Shown here in pieces: positions 17,205-26,795 of a DNA stretch of 64,000 nt. The translations under genes were made by a program, and so were the position numbers. How positions within the stretch are numbered: the stretch's first letter is position 1; each line of letters starts with the position of its first letter. The DNA comes from Ga0077555 sp046154645 (lineage in GTDB: Bacteria > Pseudomonadota > Alphaproteobacteria > Rhizobiales > Hyphomicrobiaceae), in assembly GCA_046154645.1 (NCBI GenBank), contig JBJXDZ010000033.1, positions 1-64,000 on the forward strand, in the 5' to 3' direction. Under the pieces are notes generated by a model. That model made no database searches and had not been told where the DNA came from. It saw only the letters and a program-made list of their open reading frames with translations.

Positions 17205-19071
17205 GCGTTGCCGACGTCTTCTGCGTTTCTGTACCGTCGTGCTGGTGATGCTCAGCACGGCCAGCCTTGACGGAGCCCGCGCCAACCAGGCTAAGCGCCA
17301 GCACGCGCTGTCACTGGTCGGCATGCCGCAGATGGGACCGGATTTCGCGCATTTCCCCTGGGTCAACCCGGACGCACCGAAAGGCGGCGTGGTGCGCTAT
17401 CGGGCCGTGGGTACCTTCGACAGCCTCAATCGCTATGCCCTCAAGGGCAATCCCGGCGCCGGCTTGTCGCTGATCTACGACACGCTGCTGATGCCGAGCC
17501 TGGACGAACCCGCGACGGAATATGGCCTCATCGCCGCCTGGGTCTCGCATCCCAGCGACTTCTCGTCGGCCACCTTTGGCCTGCGTCCCGAGGCCCGCTT
17601 CCACGACGGCGCACCGATCACGCCAGAAGACGTGATCTTTACGCTCGACGCCATCAAGGCGGCCAATCCGCGCTACGCGCTCTATTACAAGAATATCGTC
17701 CACGCGGAGAAGACCGGCCCCCATGAGGTGACGTTCCAATTCAGTGTCACCGGCAATCGCGAGTTGCCGCAGGTGATCGGCAGCATGCCCATCCTGCCGC
17801 GGCATTACTGGCAACAGAAGGACGCCAAGGGCGAACCGCGCGACCTCGGCCGCGGCACACTGGAAGCCCCGCTCGGCTCCGGCCCCTATCGCATTGCCAG
17901 CGTCGATGCGCCGGCCCGCATCACGTATCTGCGCGTCAAGGACTGGTGGGCCAAGGATTTGCCCGTGACACGCGGCCATTGGAACTTCGACGAGATCCGC
18001 TTCATCTATTATCGCGATCGCACGCCGGCCTTCGAGGCCTTCAAGATCGGCGACACGGACTTCTGGTTCGAGAACAGCGCCAAGGGCTGGGCCACCCAGT
18101 TCGAGGTCGACGCCGTCAAGCGCGGCCTGATCAAGAAGGAGCTGCTGGCGTCGTCCGTGATCTCGGGCATGCAGGGCTTTGCCTTCAACATCCGGCGCAA
18201 GGCCTTCCAGGATCCCCGCGTGCGCGAAGCCTTCAATCTCGCCTTCAATTACGAGTGGGCGAACCAAGCCATGTTCTTCAGCCAGTACAAGCGGCAGTCG
18301 AGCTACTTCGAGAACTCCGAGTTGGCCGCCACCGGTCTGCCCGAAGGCCGCGAATTGGAGATCCTGGAAACGGTGCGGAACGACGTGCCGCCGGAGGTGT
18401 TTACCAAGCCCTACAAGAACCCGGTCAATGTGGCGCCGGAGGATTTCCGCCGGCATATGGGGCAGGCGGCCAAGCTCTTGGCCGCGGCGGGCTGGACGCC
18501 GAAGAACGGCGTGCTCACCAATGCGGCGGGCGAGCAGCTGACGGCGGAATTCCTGTTGTATCAGCCGGACTGGGAGCGCCTCGTCCTCTCCTATAAAGGC
18601 GAACTCGAAAAACTCGGCCTGCGCATCTCCGTGCGCACCGTCGATGCGGCGCAGTATCGCCAGCGCCTGAACACCTTCGATTTCGACATCGTGGTCGCAG
18701 GCTTCCCGCAATCGATCTCGCCCGGCAACGAGCAGCGCGAGTACTGGACCACGGCATCGGCGGCGACCGAGGGCTCGCGCAATCTCATCGGCATCAGGAC
18801 GCCGGCCATCGACACGCTGGTGGAGCGGCTGATCTTCGCCACGGACCGCGCCGATCTGGTGGCCGCGACCCGCGCCCTCGACCGCGTGTTGCTGTGGAAC
18901 CATTTTCTGGTCCCCCACTTCTACTCCCCCGCCGACCGGGTGGCCTATTGGGACCGGTTCGGGCGACCGGCGCAGATGCCGCGTCAAGGCGGCGCGCAAG
19001 CCGCCTTCCTGCAGGTGTGGTGGCACGACGACTCCGCTGCCAAGCGTCTCGAGATCGCGCGCCGGCCATGA
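17194..19071 (+). CDS. family-5 extracellular solute-binding protein, copy 2 (YejA-like)
   Basis: Second tandem paralogue, 625 residues. GTG 17194 is preferred because GGGAGG lies 5 nt before it inside the end of copy 1, which implies translational coupling. A signal peptide ends near DGARA. The mature start DFAHFPWVNPDAPKGGVV, then ARFHDGAPITPEDVIFTLDAI and GSGPYRIASVDAPARITYLR, align closely with copy 1 at the same spacing. Differences concentrate in the loops, which is what one expects if the paralogues bind different ligands but dock on the same permease. Related proteins bind peptides such as microcin C in E. coli (YejA). Confidence 0.94.
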   Translation: MAVERCRRLLRFCTVVLVMLSTASLDGARANQAKRQHALSLVGMPQMGPDFAHFPWVNPDAPKGGVVRYRAVGTFDSLNRYALKGNPGAGLSLIYDTLLMPSLDEPATEYGLIAAWVSHPSDFSSATFGLRPEARFHDGAPITPEDVIFTLDAIKAANPRYALYYKNIVHAEKTGPHEVTFQFSVTGNRELPQVIGSMPILPRHYWQQKDAKGEPRDLGRGTLEAPLGSGPYRIASVDAPARITYLRVKDWWAKDLPVTRGHWNFDEIRFIYYRDRTPAFEAFKIGDTDFWFENSAKGWATQFEVDAVKRGLIKKELLASSVISGMQGFAFNIRRKAFQDPRVREAFNLAFNYEWANQAMFFSQYKRQSSYFENSELAATGLPEGRELEILETVRNDVPPEVFTKPYKNPVNVAPEDFRRHMGQAAKLLAAAGWTPKNGVLTNAAGEQLTAEFLLYQPDWERLVLSYKGELEKLGLRISVRTVDAAQYRQRLNTFDFDIVVAGFPQSISPGNEQREYWTTASAATEGSRNLIGIRTPAIDTLVERLIFATDRADLVAATRALDRVLLWNHFLVPHFYSPADRVAYWDRFGRPAQMPRQGGAQAAFLQVWWHDDSAAKRLEIARRP

Positions 19072-19123
19072 CGACACAACCAGCAACGTTCCTCCCGACA
19101 GCGACGAGCAGGAGCCGCGAGCG

Positions 19124-20947
19124 ATGACAACCACCCGAACCGCGGGCCTTTGGGCGGCCGCGCTGCTGCTGATCGCACAGGCCGTCACCCCGGTCGCTGC
19201 ACAGCCCCGGCACAGCATCACCACCTTCGGTGATGCCAAGTACATGCCGGACTTCAAGCACTTCGACTATGTCAATCCCAACGCGCCGAAGGGCGGTCGC
19301 TTGACGACGGTTGGCCCACCGGGCTTCGACAGCTTCAACCCGTTTGTCCTCAAGGGCTCGGCCTCGATCGGTCTTGGGTTAATGTTCGATTCCCTGATGG
19401 AAGGCTCCGCCGACGAACCGGACAGCTACTACGGATTGATCGCAGCCAGCGCCGAGATCGCCAAGGACGGCAAGAGCGTGGTGTTCAAGCTGCGCCCCGA
19501 GGCGCGCTTCTCCAACGGCACGCCCATCAACAGCGCCGACGTGGTGTGGACACTGGCCACGCTCAAGGAAAAGGGACACCCGCGGTACAACATCGTCTAT
19601 CGCGACATCGCCAAGGTGGAGGCCATCGACAAGCTGACCGTGCGTTTCAGCTTCCAAGGCGAACTGACCCGGGATCTCCCGCAATTGGCGGCCGGCCTCA
19701 CGGTGCTGTCCAAGGATGCGGGCTTCCCCGAGAACTCGCTGGTGCCGATGATCGGCTCAGGCCCGTACCTGATCGATAGCTTCGAGAAGGACCGTTATAT
19801 CCAGTACAAGCGGCGCCCCGACTACTGGGCGAAGGATCTGCCGGTCAATCGGGGCCGCTACAATTTCGACGAGCTGCGGTTTGAATCGTTCCGTGATCGC
19901 AACGCCGAGCTGGAAGCGCTGAAAACCGGCACCATGGACCTGCGCGAGGAGTTTACCGCCAAGGACTGGGTGACAGCTTACGAAGTCGATGCCGTCAAGA
20001 GCGGCAAGATCCAGCGCTTGACCTTGCCGGATGAGCGCCCGTCGGGAACGCAAGGGTTTTTCATCAATACGCGGCGGGCGAAATTCGCCGACGTGCGTGT
20101 GCGTCGCGCCCTGGACATGGCGTTCGACTACGAATGGACCAACAAGAACCTGTTCTATTCGTTGTATACGCGCACGCAGAGCTACTTCGAAAACTCGGAC
20201 ATGAAGGCGAAAGGCAGCCCGAGCCCGGAAGAACTGGCGTTGCTCGAGCCCTTCCGCGCCAAGTTGCCGGCCGCGGTGTTCGGCCCGGTCTATGAGCCGC
20301 CGAAAACCGATGGCAGCGGCAATGACCGGCGCAACCTGCGGGAAGCGCAGAAGCTGTTGCAGGAGGCCGGTTGGAAGCTCGACCCCACCACCAAGTCGGG
20401 CGCCCGCGTGAAGAACGACAAGGGCGAGACCCTGGACGTCGAGTTCCTGATCACCTCGCCGACCATGGAACGCATCATCGGGCCCTATATCCGCCAGCTC
20501 GAGGCGATCGGCATCAACGCCACCATCCGCCGCGTCGACCCGGCGCAATACGAAGCCCGGGCCAAAAGCTACGATTTCGATATCGTGGTCTCGCGCTTTG
20601 TCATGAACCTGACGCCGGGCAATGAGCTGCTGACTTACATGTCGAGCGATTCAGCGACGGCGCAGGGCAGCCAAAATCTGGCCGGCATCAAGGATCCGGT
20701 TGTCGATGCCATTCTGGAGAAGATCATCGGCGCCCGGAGCCGGCCGGAACTCCTGACCGCCGCGCGGGCCTTGGACCGTGTGCTGCGGGCCGGCAACTAC
20801 TGGGTGCCGCACTGGTACAAGGGCAGCCATCACATCGCGCACTGGGACAAATTCAGCCGCCCCGAGGTGAAAGCACGCTATGGCCTCGGCGTGCTCGACA
20901 CGTGGTGGTACGATGCAACGAAAGCTGCCAAACTGACCACGAACTGA
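19124..20947 (+). CDS. yejA: family-5 extracellular solute-binding protein, copy 3 (YejA-like)
   Basis: Third paralogue, 607 residues, nearest the permease genes. A Sec signal peptide (LWAAALLLIAQAVTPVAA) is followed by HSITTFGDAKYMPDFKHFDY and VNPNAPKGGRLTTV. It has ARFSNGTPINSADVVWTL and GSGPYLIDSFEKDRYIQYKR. Because it directly precedes yejB (52-bp gap), it is the best candidate for the standard YejA of the operon. It is more diverged from copies 1 and 2 than they are from each other, judging by eye from the N-terminal motifs. Confidence 0.94.
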   Translation: MTTTRTAGLWAAALLLIAQAVTPVAAQPRHSITTFGDAKYMPDFKHFDYVNPNAPKGGRLTTVGPPGFDSFNPFVLKGSASIGLGLMFDSLMEGSADEPDSYYGLIAASAEIAKDGKSVVFKLRPEARFSNGTPINSADVVWTLATLKEKGHPRYNIVYRDIAKVEAIDKLTVRFSFQGELTRDLPQLAAGLTVLSKDAGFPENSLVPMIGSGPYLIDSFEKDRYIQYKRRPDYWAKDLPVNRGRYNFDELRFESFRDRNAELEALKTGTMDLREEFTAKDWVTAYEVDAVKSGKIQRLTLPDERPSGTQGFFINTRRAKFADVRVRRALDMAFDYEWTNKNLFYSLYTRTQSYFENSDMKAKGSPSPEELALLEPFRAKLPAAVFGPVYEPPKTDGSGNDRRNLREAQKLLQEAGWKLDPTTKSGARVKNDKGETLDVEFLITSPTMERIIGPYIRQLEAIGINATIRRVDPAQYEARAKSYDFDIVVSRFVMNLTPGNELLTYMSSDSATAQGSQNLAGIKDPVVDAILEKIIGARSRPELLTAARALDRVLRAGNYWVPHWYKGSHHIAHWDKFSRPEVKARYGLGVLDTWWYDATKAAKLTTN

Positions 20948-20999
20948 CGTCACACAAGAACGGCTGCGCCCACGCGCATCGAAAGGACACAGGACGGTC

Positions 21000-22160
21000 A
21001 TGGGTGCCTATCTGGTGAAGCGCCTGCTGTTGATCATCCCGACCCTGTTCGGTGTGCTGACCCTGACCTTCCTGATCGCGCAGCTGGCCCCAGGCGGTCC
21101 CGTCGAGCGCGCCATGGCGCAAATCACCGGCACCGACGTGTCGGCAGGCTCCCGCATCGGCGGCGGCGGCGGCGACGGCATCGGGGGGCCGGCGCGCAAT
21201 GCACAACCGGGCCAGGGCGCCGACAGCAGCGGCTCGAAGTATCGCGGCTCCAGCGGCCTGGACAAGGAGCTGATCGCCAAGCTCGAGAAGCAGTTCGGCT
21301 ACGACAAGCCGTGGTACGAGCGCTATGTGCTGATGCTGAAGAACTACGCCATGTTCGACTTCGGCGAGAGCTTCTTCCGCAACATCAAGGTCATCGACCT
21401 GATCAAGGAGAAGCTGCCGGTCTCGATCTCGCTCGGCCTGTGGATCATGCTGATCACCTATGCGGTGTCGATTCCGCTGGGCATCCGCAAGGCGGTGCAC
21501 GACGGCGAGAAGTTCGACACCTGGACCTCGGGCGCGCTGGTGATCGGTTATGCCATTCCGGGTTTCCTGTTCGCCGTGCTGCTCATCGTGCTGTTTGCCG
21601 GCGCCTCGTTCGTGCAGTGGTTTCCCTTGCGCGGCCTGCATTCCGAGGAGTGGTCGACGTTCCTCAAGCCCTATGGAGCGATCTCGGGCGCCTTCGCATG
21701 CGCCGTGCGGCCGGCCTGCGCCATCGATTATCTCTGGCACATGACGCTGCCGATCATCGCCATGGTGATCGGCTCGTTCACGACCATGGCGTTCCTGACC
21801 AAGAACTCGTTTCTCGACGAGATCCGCAAGCAGTACGTGATCACGGCCCGTGCCAAGGGCCTATCCGAGAACCGCGTGCTCTATGGCCACATCTTCCGCA
21901 ATGCCATGCTGATCATCATTTCAGGCTTTCCGGCCGCGTTCGTCGGCGCGTTCTTCTCGGGCAGCCTGCTGATCGAGACCATCTTCTCGCTGGATGGGCT
22001 AGGCTTCCTCGGCTTTGAATCGCTCATTAACCGCGACTATCCCGTCGTCATCGCCACCGTCTACATCTTCGCGCTCATGGGCATGATCCTCCACCTCGTC
22101 TCCGACTTCATCTACACGCTCGTCGATCCCCGCATCGACTTCGAGAGCCGCGAGGTCTGA
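21000..22160 (+). CDS. yejB: ABC peptide transporter permease YejB
   Basis: First inner-membrane permease of the importer, 386 residues. The N-terminal helix VKRLLLIIPTLFGVLTLTFLIAQLAPGG is typical of DppB/YejB proteins (quoted here in parts: VKRLLLIIPTLF, then GVLTLTFLIA). A Gly-rich periplasmic stretch (about residues 45-85) is a usual YejB feature. The EAA loop that docks on the ATPase is RAKGLSENRVLYGHIFRNAM. Several membrane helices follow. It is 52 bp after the third binding protein and 4 bp before yejE, so one transcript is likely. Confidence 0.96.
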   Translation: MGAYLVKRLLLIIPTLFGVLTLTFLIAQLAPGGPVERAMAQITGTDVSAGSRIGGGGGDGIGGPARNAQPGQGADSSGSKYRGSSGLDKELIAKLEKQFGYDKPWYERYVLMLKNYAMFDFGESFFRNIKVIDLIKEKLPVSISLGLWIMLITYAVSIPLGIRKAVHDGEKFDTWTSGALVIGYAIPGFLFAVLLIVLFAGASFVQWFPLRGLHSEEWSTFLKPYGAISGAFACAVRPACAIDYLWHMTLPIIAMVIGSFTTMAFLTKNSFLDEIRKQYVITARAKGLSENRVLYGHIFRNAMLIIISGFPAAFVGAFFSGSLLIETIFSLDGLGFLGFESLINRDYPVVIATVYIFALMGMILHLVSDFIYTLVDPRIDFESREV

Positions 22161-22164
22161 GCCC

Positions 22165-23451
22165 ATGGACGCCAAGAACCCAGACATGGTCCCTGACACT
22201 GGCGCTATCGCCAAGCTGCGGGCGGGCCTCGCGCGGCTCCTCGGCGAGCGTTTCCGCCTCTCCCCGATCAATCGGCGCCGCTGGATCAACTTCAGCGCCA
22301 ACCGGCGCGGCTACTGGAGCTTGTGGCTGTTCCTCGGGCTGTTCTTTCTGAGCCTGGGCTCGGAGTTCGTCGCCAACGACAAGCCGATCCTGGTTCGCTA
22401 CAAGGGCGAGATGCTGGTGCCGGTGCTGGTGGACTATCCGGAATCGAAGTTCGGCGGCTTCCTGGCTCTCACCGACTACAAAGACCCGGTCATCCTCGAG
22501 GAGATCGAGAAGAACGGCTGGATGCTGTGGCCGCCGATCCGCCATTCCTACAAGTCGAGCAACAAGGACTTTCCGGGCGTCAAGGGCCCGACCGGCGTGT
22601 GCATCGGCTATCCAGCGCCACCGCCCTGGGCCACCCGTGCCGAACTGTGCGACGCCCCGCCCGAGCAGATGCAGCGCTTCCTGGCGCTGGGAAATCGCAA
22701 CTGGCTCGGCACCGACGACCAGGGCCGCGATGTGGTGGCGCGCGTCATCTACGGCTATCGCCTGTCGATCCTGTTCGGGCTATTGCTGACCATTCTCTCG
22801 GCCTCGATCGGCATTACGGCCGGCGCCGTGCAGGGCTATTTCGGCGGCTGGGTCGATCTGATCTTTCAACGCATTCTCGACATCTGGACCTCGATCCCTT
22901 CGCTCTACGTCCTGCTGATCATTTCCGGCGTGTTCGTGCCGAGCTTCTGGATCCTGCTCGGCATCCTGCTGCTGTTCCATTGGGTGTCGCTGGTGGGCCT
23001 CGTGCGAGCTGAGTTCTTGCGCGGGCGCAATTTCGAGTACATCCGGGCGGCGCGGGCGCTGGGGCTCTCGAACACCAAGATCATGTTCAAGCATCTGCTG
23101 CCCAACGCCATGGTGGCGACGCTGACCTTGCTGCCGTTCAAGCTCTCGAGTTCCGTGCAAGCGCTGACGGCGCTGGATTTCCTCGGCCTCGGCCTGCCGC
23201 CGGGATCGCCGTCGCTGGGTGAGTTGCTGCTGCAGGGCAAAGGCAACACGCAGGCGCCGTGGCTTGGCCTCACCGCCTTCTTCTCGCTGGCGATCCTGCT
23301 GTCGCTGCTGATCTTCATCGGCGAGGCGGTGCGCGATGCACTCGACCCGCGCAAGACGTTTGCGGGCGGTGCCGCAGCGGAACCTGAGCCGGACGTGGCC
23401 AAGACGGCGGGACCGCCGACAACGGGCGCGGCGCGCGGGGTGACGTCATGA
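22165..23451 (+). CDS. yejE: ABC peptide transporter permease YejE
   Basis: Second permease, 428 residues. It has a cytosolic N-terminal part, a helix at WSLWLFLGLFFLSLGSEFVA, a large periplasmic loop (about 75-190) with conserved LGTDDQGRDVVARVIYGYR, and then the transport domain with EAA loop RAARALGLSNTKIMFKHLLP. The C-terminal GLGLPPGSPSLGELL is typical of YejE/DppC. The last 25 residues are Ala/Pro-rich and variable. Its TGA overlaps the yejF start as ATGA. Confidence 0.96.
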   Translation: MDAKNPDMVPDTGAIAKLRAGLARLLGERFRLSPINRRRWINFSANRRGYWSLWLFLGLFFLSLGSEFVANDKPILVRYKGEMLVPVLVDYPESKFGGFLALTDYKDPVILEEIEKNGWMLWPPIRHSYKSSNKDFPGVKGPTGVCIGYPAPPPWATRAELCDAPPEQMQRFLALGNRNWLGTDDQGRDVVARVIYGYRLSILFGLLLTILSASIGITAGAVQGYFGGWVDLIFQRILDIWTSIPSLYVLLIISGVFVPSFWILLGILLLFHWVSLVGLVRAEFLRGRNFEYIRAARALGLSNTKIMFKHLLPNAMVATLTLLPFKLSSSVQALTALDFLGLGLPPGSPSLGELLLQGKGNTQAPWLGLTAFFSLAILLSLLIFIGEAVRDALDPRKTFAGGAAAEPEPDVAKTAGPPTTGAARGVTS

Positions 23452-25097
23452 CCGTCTCGCGCGATACCCTCGTCAATGTGCGCAATCTCTCCGTCGCCTT
23501 CGGCGGCGTCAGCGGCGGGCGCCACATGCGCGTCGTCGATCGCATCTCGTTCACCATCGGCAAGGGCGAGACCGTGGCGCTGGTCGGCGAATCCGGCTCC
23601 GGCAAAACCGTGTCGGCGCTCTCGATCCTCAAACTGCTGCCTTATCCGGCGGCCTCGCATCCGACGGGCGAGATCTTTTTCGAGGGCCGCGATTTGCTGT
23701 CGGCCACCGAGAACCAGATGCGGGAGGTGCGCGGCAACAAGATCTCGATCATCTTCCAGGAGCCGATGACGTCGCTCAACCCGCTGCACACCATCGAGAA
23801 GCAGGTGAGCGAGGTGCTGCGCGAGCACGGCGCGGTGTCGGACGAGGATGCGCGCGCCCGCGTGCTCGACCTGCTGCTCAAGGTCGGCATCCAGAACGCG
23901 GAGGAGCGTCTCGACGCCTATCCGCATCAGCTCTCGGGCGGCCAGCGCCAGCGCATCATGATTGCCATGGCGCTCGCCAACGAGCCGGATCTGCTGATTG
24001 CCGACGAGCCGACAACGGCGCTCGACGTCACCATCCAGGCGCAGATCCTCGAGTTGCTGCGCACCCTGCAGCGCGAGAGCGGCATGGCCATGCTGCTGAT
24101 CACCCACGACCTCGGCATCGTGCGCAAGATGGCCGAACGCGTCTACGTCATGAACAAGGGCGAGGTGGTCGAAGAAGGGCCCGTCAAGGCGGTGTTCTCG
24201 GCGCCGAAACACGCCTACACGCGCCATCTGCTGGCCGCCGAGCCCAAGGGCCGGCCACCGGTCGGCAATCCGTCGGCCCCCGTTGTGGTCGAGACCGACA
24301 ACCTTAAGGTCTGGTTTCCGATCAAGCGCGGCCTGCTACGCAAGACCGTCGGCCACGTCAAGGCCGTCGACGGGGTGACCGTGAAGCTGCGCGCCGGCGA
24401 GACGGTCGGCGTTGTCGGCGAATCCGGCTCCGGCAAAACGACGCTTGGGCTGGCCATCCTGCGGCTCATTTCGTCGGAGGGGCCGATCGTCTATATGGGC
24501 CGGCGCATCGACGGACTGCTGTCGAAGGAGATGCGGCCCCTGCGGCGTCAGATGCAGATCGTGTTCCAGGACCCTTACGGCTCGCTGTCGCCGCGGCTCT
24601 CGGTCAGCCAGATCATCGAGGAGGGCTTGCTCATCCAGCACCCCTCGCTCGGCTATGACGAGCGGCGCCAGCGGGTGAGCCAGGCGCTGATCGAGGTCGG
24701 CCTCGACCCGTCGGCGCAGGACCGTTATCCGCACGAGTTCTCCGGTGGCCAGCGCCAGCGCATCGCCATTGCCCGCGCCATGGTGCTGGAGCCGAAGTTC
24801 GTCATGCTCGACGAGCCGACGAGCGCCCTCGACATGAGTGTGCAGGCGCAGATCGTGGATCTGCTGCGCAACCTGCAAAAGAGCCGCGAACTCGCCTATC
24901 TCTTCATCAGCCACGATCTGCGCGTCGTGCGCGCCTTGTGCAACCATGTGCTGGTGCTGAAAAACGGCAAGGTCGTCGAGGAAGGCGCGGCCGTCGATAT
25001 CTTCGAGAAGCCACAGCAGCCCTACACCAAAGCGCTGCTGTCGGCGGCGCTCAATCTCGAAGTGGCGCCCGCGCTGGCAGCCGCCACCGCGACGTGA
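23448..25097 (+). CDS. yejF: ABC transporter ATP-binding protein YejF (two nucleotide-binding domains)
   Basis: A fused double ATPase of 549 residues that powers the YejBE permease. Domain 1 has Walker A GESGSGKT (47-54), signature LSGGQRQR and Walker B LLIADEPTTALD. Domain 2 repeats GESGSGKTT (about 323-331), signature FSGGQRQR and FVMLDEPTSALD. The oligopeptide C-terminal segments are present (PKHAYTRHLLAAEP and PQQPYTKALLSA). It starts in the ATGA overlap with yejE, indicating coupled translation. All catalytic motifs are intact in both halves. Confidence 0.97.
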   Translation: MTVSRDTLVNVRNLSVAFGGVSGGRHMRVVDRISFTIGKGETVALVGESGSGKTVSALSILKLLPYPAASHPTGEIFFEGRDLLSATENQMREVRGNKISIIFQEPMTSLNPLHTIEKQVSEVLREHGAVSDEDARARVLDLLLKVGIQNAEERLDAYPHQLSGGQRQRIMIAMALANEPDLLIADEPTTALDVTIQAQILELLRTLQRESGMAMLLITHDLGIVRKMAERVYVMNKGEVVEEGPVKAVFSAPKHAYTRHLLAAEPKGRPPVGNPSAPVVVETDNLKVWFPIKRGLLRKTVGHVKAVDGVTVKLRAGETVGVVGESGSGKTTLGLAILRLISSEGPIVYMGRRIDGLLSKEMRPLRRQMQIVFQDPYGSLSPRLSVSQIIEEGLLIQHPSLGYDERRQRVSQALIEVGLDPSAQDRYPHEFSGGQRQRIAIARAMVLEPKFVMLDEPTSALDMSVQAQIVDLLRNLQKSRELAYLFISHDLRVVRALCNHVLVLKNGKVVEEGAAVDIFEKPQQPYTKALLSAALNLEVAPALAAATAT

Positions 25098-25132
25098 CGC
25101 TGAACGCAACCACCGACTGCGGACACTCCCCC

Positions 25133-26089
25133 ATGGCACTTCTTCTGGTCATCAACGGCGCTGGTGAGAACTGGGGCCCGGAGCCCTGGCGGCGGCGCTT
25201 TGCCGACCGCCTGACGGGGCGCAGGATTGCCAGCGGCGCCGATGCGCTCGCGACGCCCGAGGCCTTTCGCTATGCCGCCGTCTGGAAGCCGGAGCCGGGC
25301 TTGCTGGCCAAATTCCCCAAACTCGAGGTGATCTTCAATCTCGGCGCCGGCGTCGATGCCCTGCTCAAGGACGCAACCTTGCCCAAGGCGCCGCTGGTGC
25401 GCGTCGTCAATGTGGACCTGACCAAGCGCATGACCGAGTACGTGGTGCTGCATTGCCTGATGCACCATCGTCGGCAGCGCATGCTCGATCAGGCGCAGAT
25501 CGAGCGCACCTGGTCGCCCAAGGACCAGTGGGCGGCGTCGGCCGTGCGCGTCGGCATCCTTGGGCTTGGCGAGCTTGGCCGCGATGCGGCAGAGGTGTTG
25601 ACGCGCATAGGCTTCCAGGTCGCTGGCTGGAGTCGCGAGCGCAAATCCGTGCCCGGCGTGCAATCGTTTGCCGGCGCCGGCGAACTCCCAGCGTTCCTCG
25701 GCCGCACGGACATCCTGGTGGCGCTGGTGCCCTTGACACCCGACACCGATGGCATCCTGAACCGCAACTTGTGCCTGCAATTGGCGCGTGACGGCGTGCT
25801 CGGCGCCCCCGTGCTGATCAATGCGGGCCGCGGCGGCCTCCAGAATGAGGACGACCTGTTGGCCTGCCTCGATGACGGCACGCTTGGCGCCGCCACGCTG
25901 GATGTGTTCCGCACGGAGCCGCTGCCCCCCACAAGCCGGTTCTGGAGCCATCCGAAGGTCACGCTGACGCCACATAATGCCGCCGATAGTGACCCGGAAG
26001 CGATCTCGGACTACATCGTCGCCCAGATTCGCGCCTATGAAGCCGGGCAGCCGTTACAAAACGTCGTCGATCGCGCCAAGGGCTATTGA
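25133..26089 (+). CDS. D-2-hydroxyacid dehydrogenase, GhrA-like
   Basis: Reduces a 2-oxo acid such as glyoxylate or hydroxypyruvate with NAD(P)H. ATG 25133 gives 318 residues. The Rossmann motif is GLGELG (144-149). Catalytic residues are Arg233 (INAGRGG), Glu262 (RTEPLPP) and His281 (TPHNAAD), the usual Arg-Glu-His set. The length and the LINAGRG/LTPHNAA pattern fit the glyoxylate/hydroxypyruvate reductase A group. It begins 35 bp after yejF and may be in the same transcript. The exact substrate is not shown. Confidence 0.92.
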   Translation: MALLLVINGAGENWGPEPWRRRFADRLTGRRIASGADALATPEAFRYAAVWKPEPGLLAKFPKLEVIFNLGAGVDALLKDATLPKAPLVRVVNVDLTKRMTEYVVLHCLMHHRRQRMLDQAQIERTWSPKDQWAASAVRVGILGLGELGRDAAEVLTRIGFQVAGWSRERKSVPGVQSFAGAGELPAFLGRTDILVALVPLTPDTDGILNRNLCLQLARDGVLGAPVLINAGRGGLQNEDDLLACLDDGTLGAATLDVFRTEPLPPTSRFWSHPKVTLTPHNAADSDPEAISDYIVAQIRAYEAGQPLQNVVDRAKGY

Positions 26090-26141
26090 CGCTCGGCCGT
26101 GGCGACTGGCGGCGCCCTCTACAGCCCACTGGAGACACGCC

Positions 26142-26771
26142 ATGGCACCAAACCTGCGCCTGCATCACGCCTCCCCCAGCCGTTCCTCCACCGTGCTCTG
26201 GATGCTCGAGGAAATCGGCGAGCCCTATGACTTGCACGTCCTCGACCTCAAGAAGGGCGAGCAGCGCCAGCCCGCCTATCTCGCCATCAACCCCATGGGC
26301 AAGGTTCCGGCGCTCGAGCACGATGGCCAGTTGATCACCGAGGTCGGCGCCATCTGCCTTTATCTCGCCGATGCTTTCCCGAAGGCCAAGCTGGCGCCCG
26401 CCATTGGCGATATCCGGCGCGGACCCTACCTGCGGTGGATGTTCTTCCAGGGCAACGCCTTCGAGCCTGCCATCGTCGACCGGGCCCTGAAGCGGGATGC
26501 GGCATCGCCGATGATGCTGCCCTATGGCGACTTCGACACCACCATCGCGACGGTCGCCGCTGCCTTGAAGAAGGGCCCCTGGTTCCTCGGCGACACGTTC
26601 TCGGCGCTGGACGTGTATTTCGGCTCGGCCATTCGCTGGACGACGGAGTTCGGCTTGTGCCCGCCACGGCCGGAGTTCACCGGCTTGATCGAGCGCATTG
26701 CGAAGCGGCCGGCATTTTTGCGCGCCAAGGCCAAAGACTCCGAGATCGCGGCGCGTCAAACGGGGCAATAG
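26142..26771 (+). CDS. glutathione S-transferase family protein
   Basis: A cytosolic GST-like protein of 209 residues. ATG 26142 has GGAG 7 nt upstream. The N-terminal thioredoxin-like domain has PSRSSTVLWMLEEIG with a candidate catalytic Ser, NPMGKVPALEHDG with the cis-Pro, and ITEVGAICLYLAD, which binds glutathione gamma-glutamyl. The C-terminal helical domain includes GPWFLGDTFSALDVYFGS, the N-capping motif. It follows the dehydrogenase by 52 bp. The substrate is unknown. Confidence 0.94.
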   Translation: MAPNLRLHHASPSRSSTVLWMLEEIGEPYDLHVLDLKKGEQRQPAYLAINPMGKVPALEHDGQLITEVGAICLYLADAFPKAKLAPAIGDIRRGPYLRWMFFQGNAFEPAIVDRALKRDAASPMMLPYGDFDTTIATVAAALKKGPWFLGDTFSALDVYFGSAIRWTTEFGLCPPRPEFTGLIERIAKRPAFLRAKAKDSEIAARQTGQ

Positions 26772-26795
26772 CGTTCGACCAAGGAGCTTGCCCTC

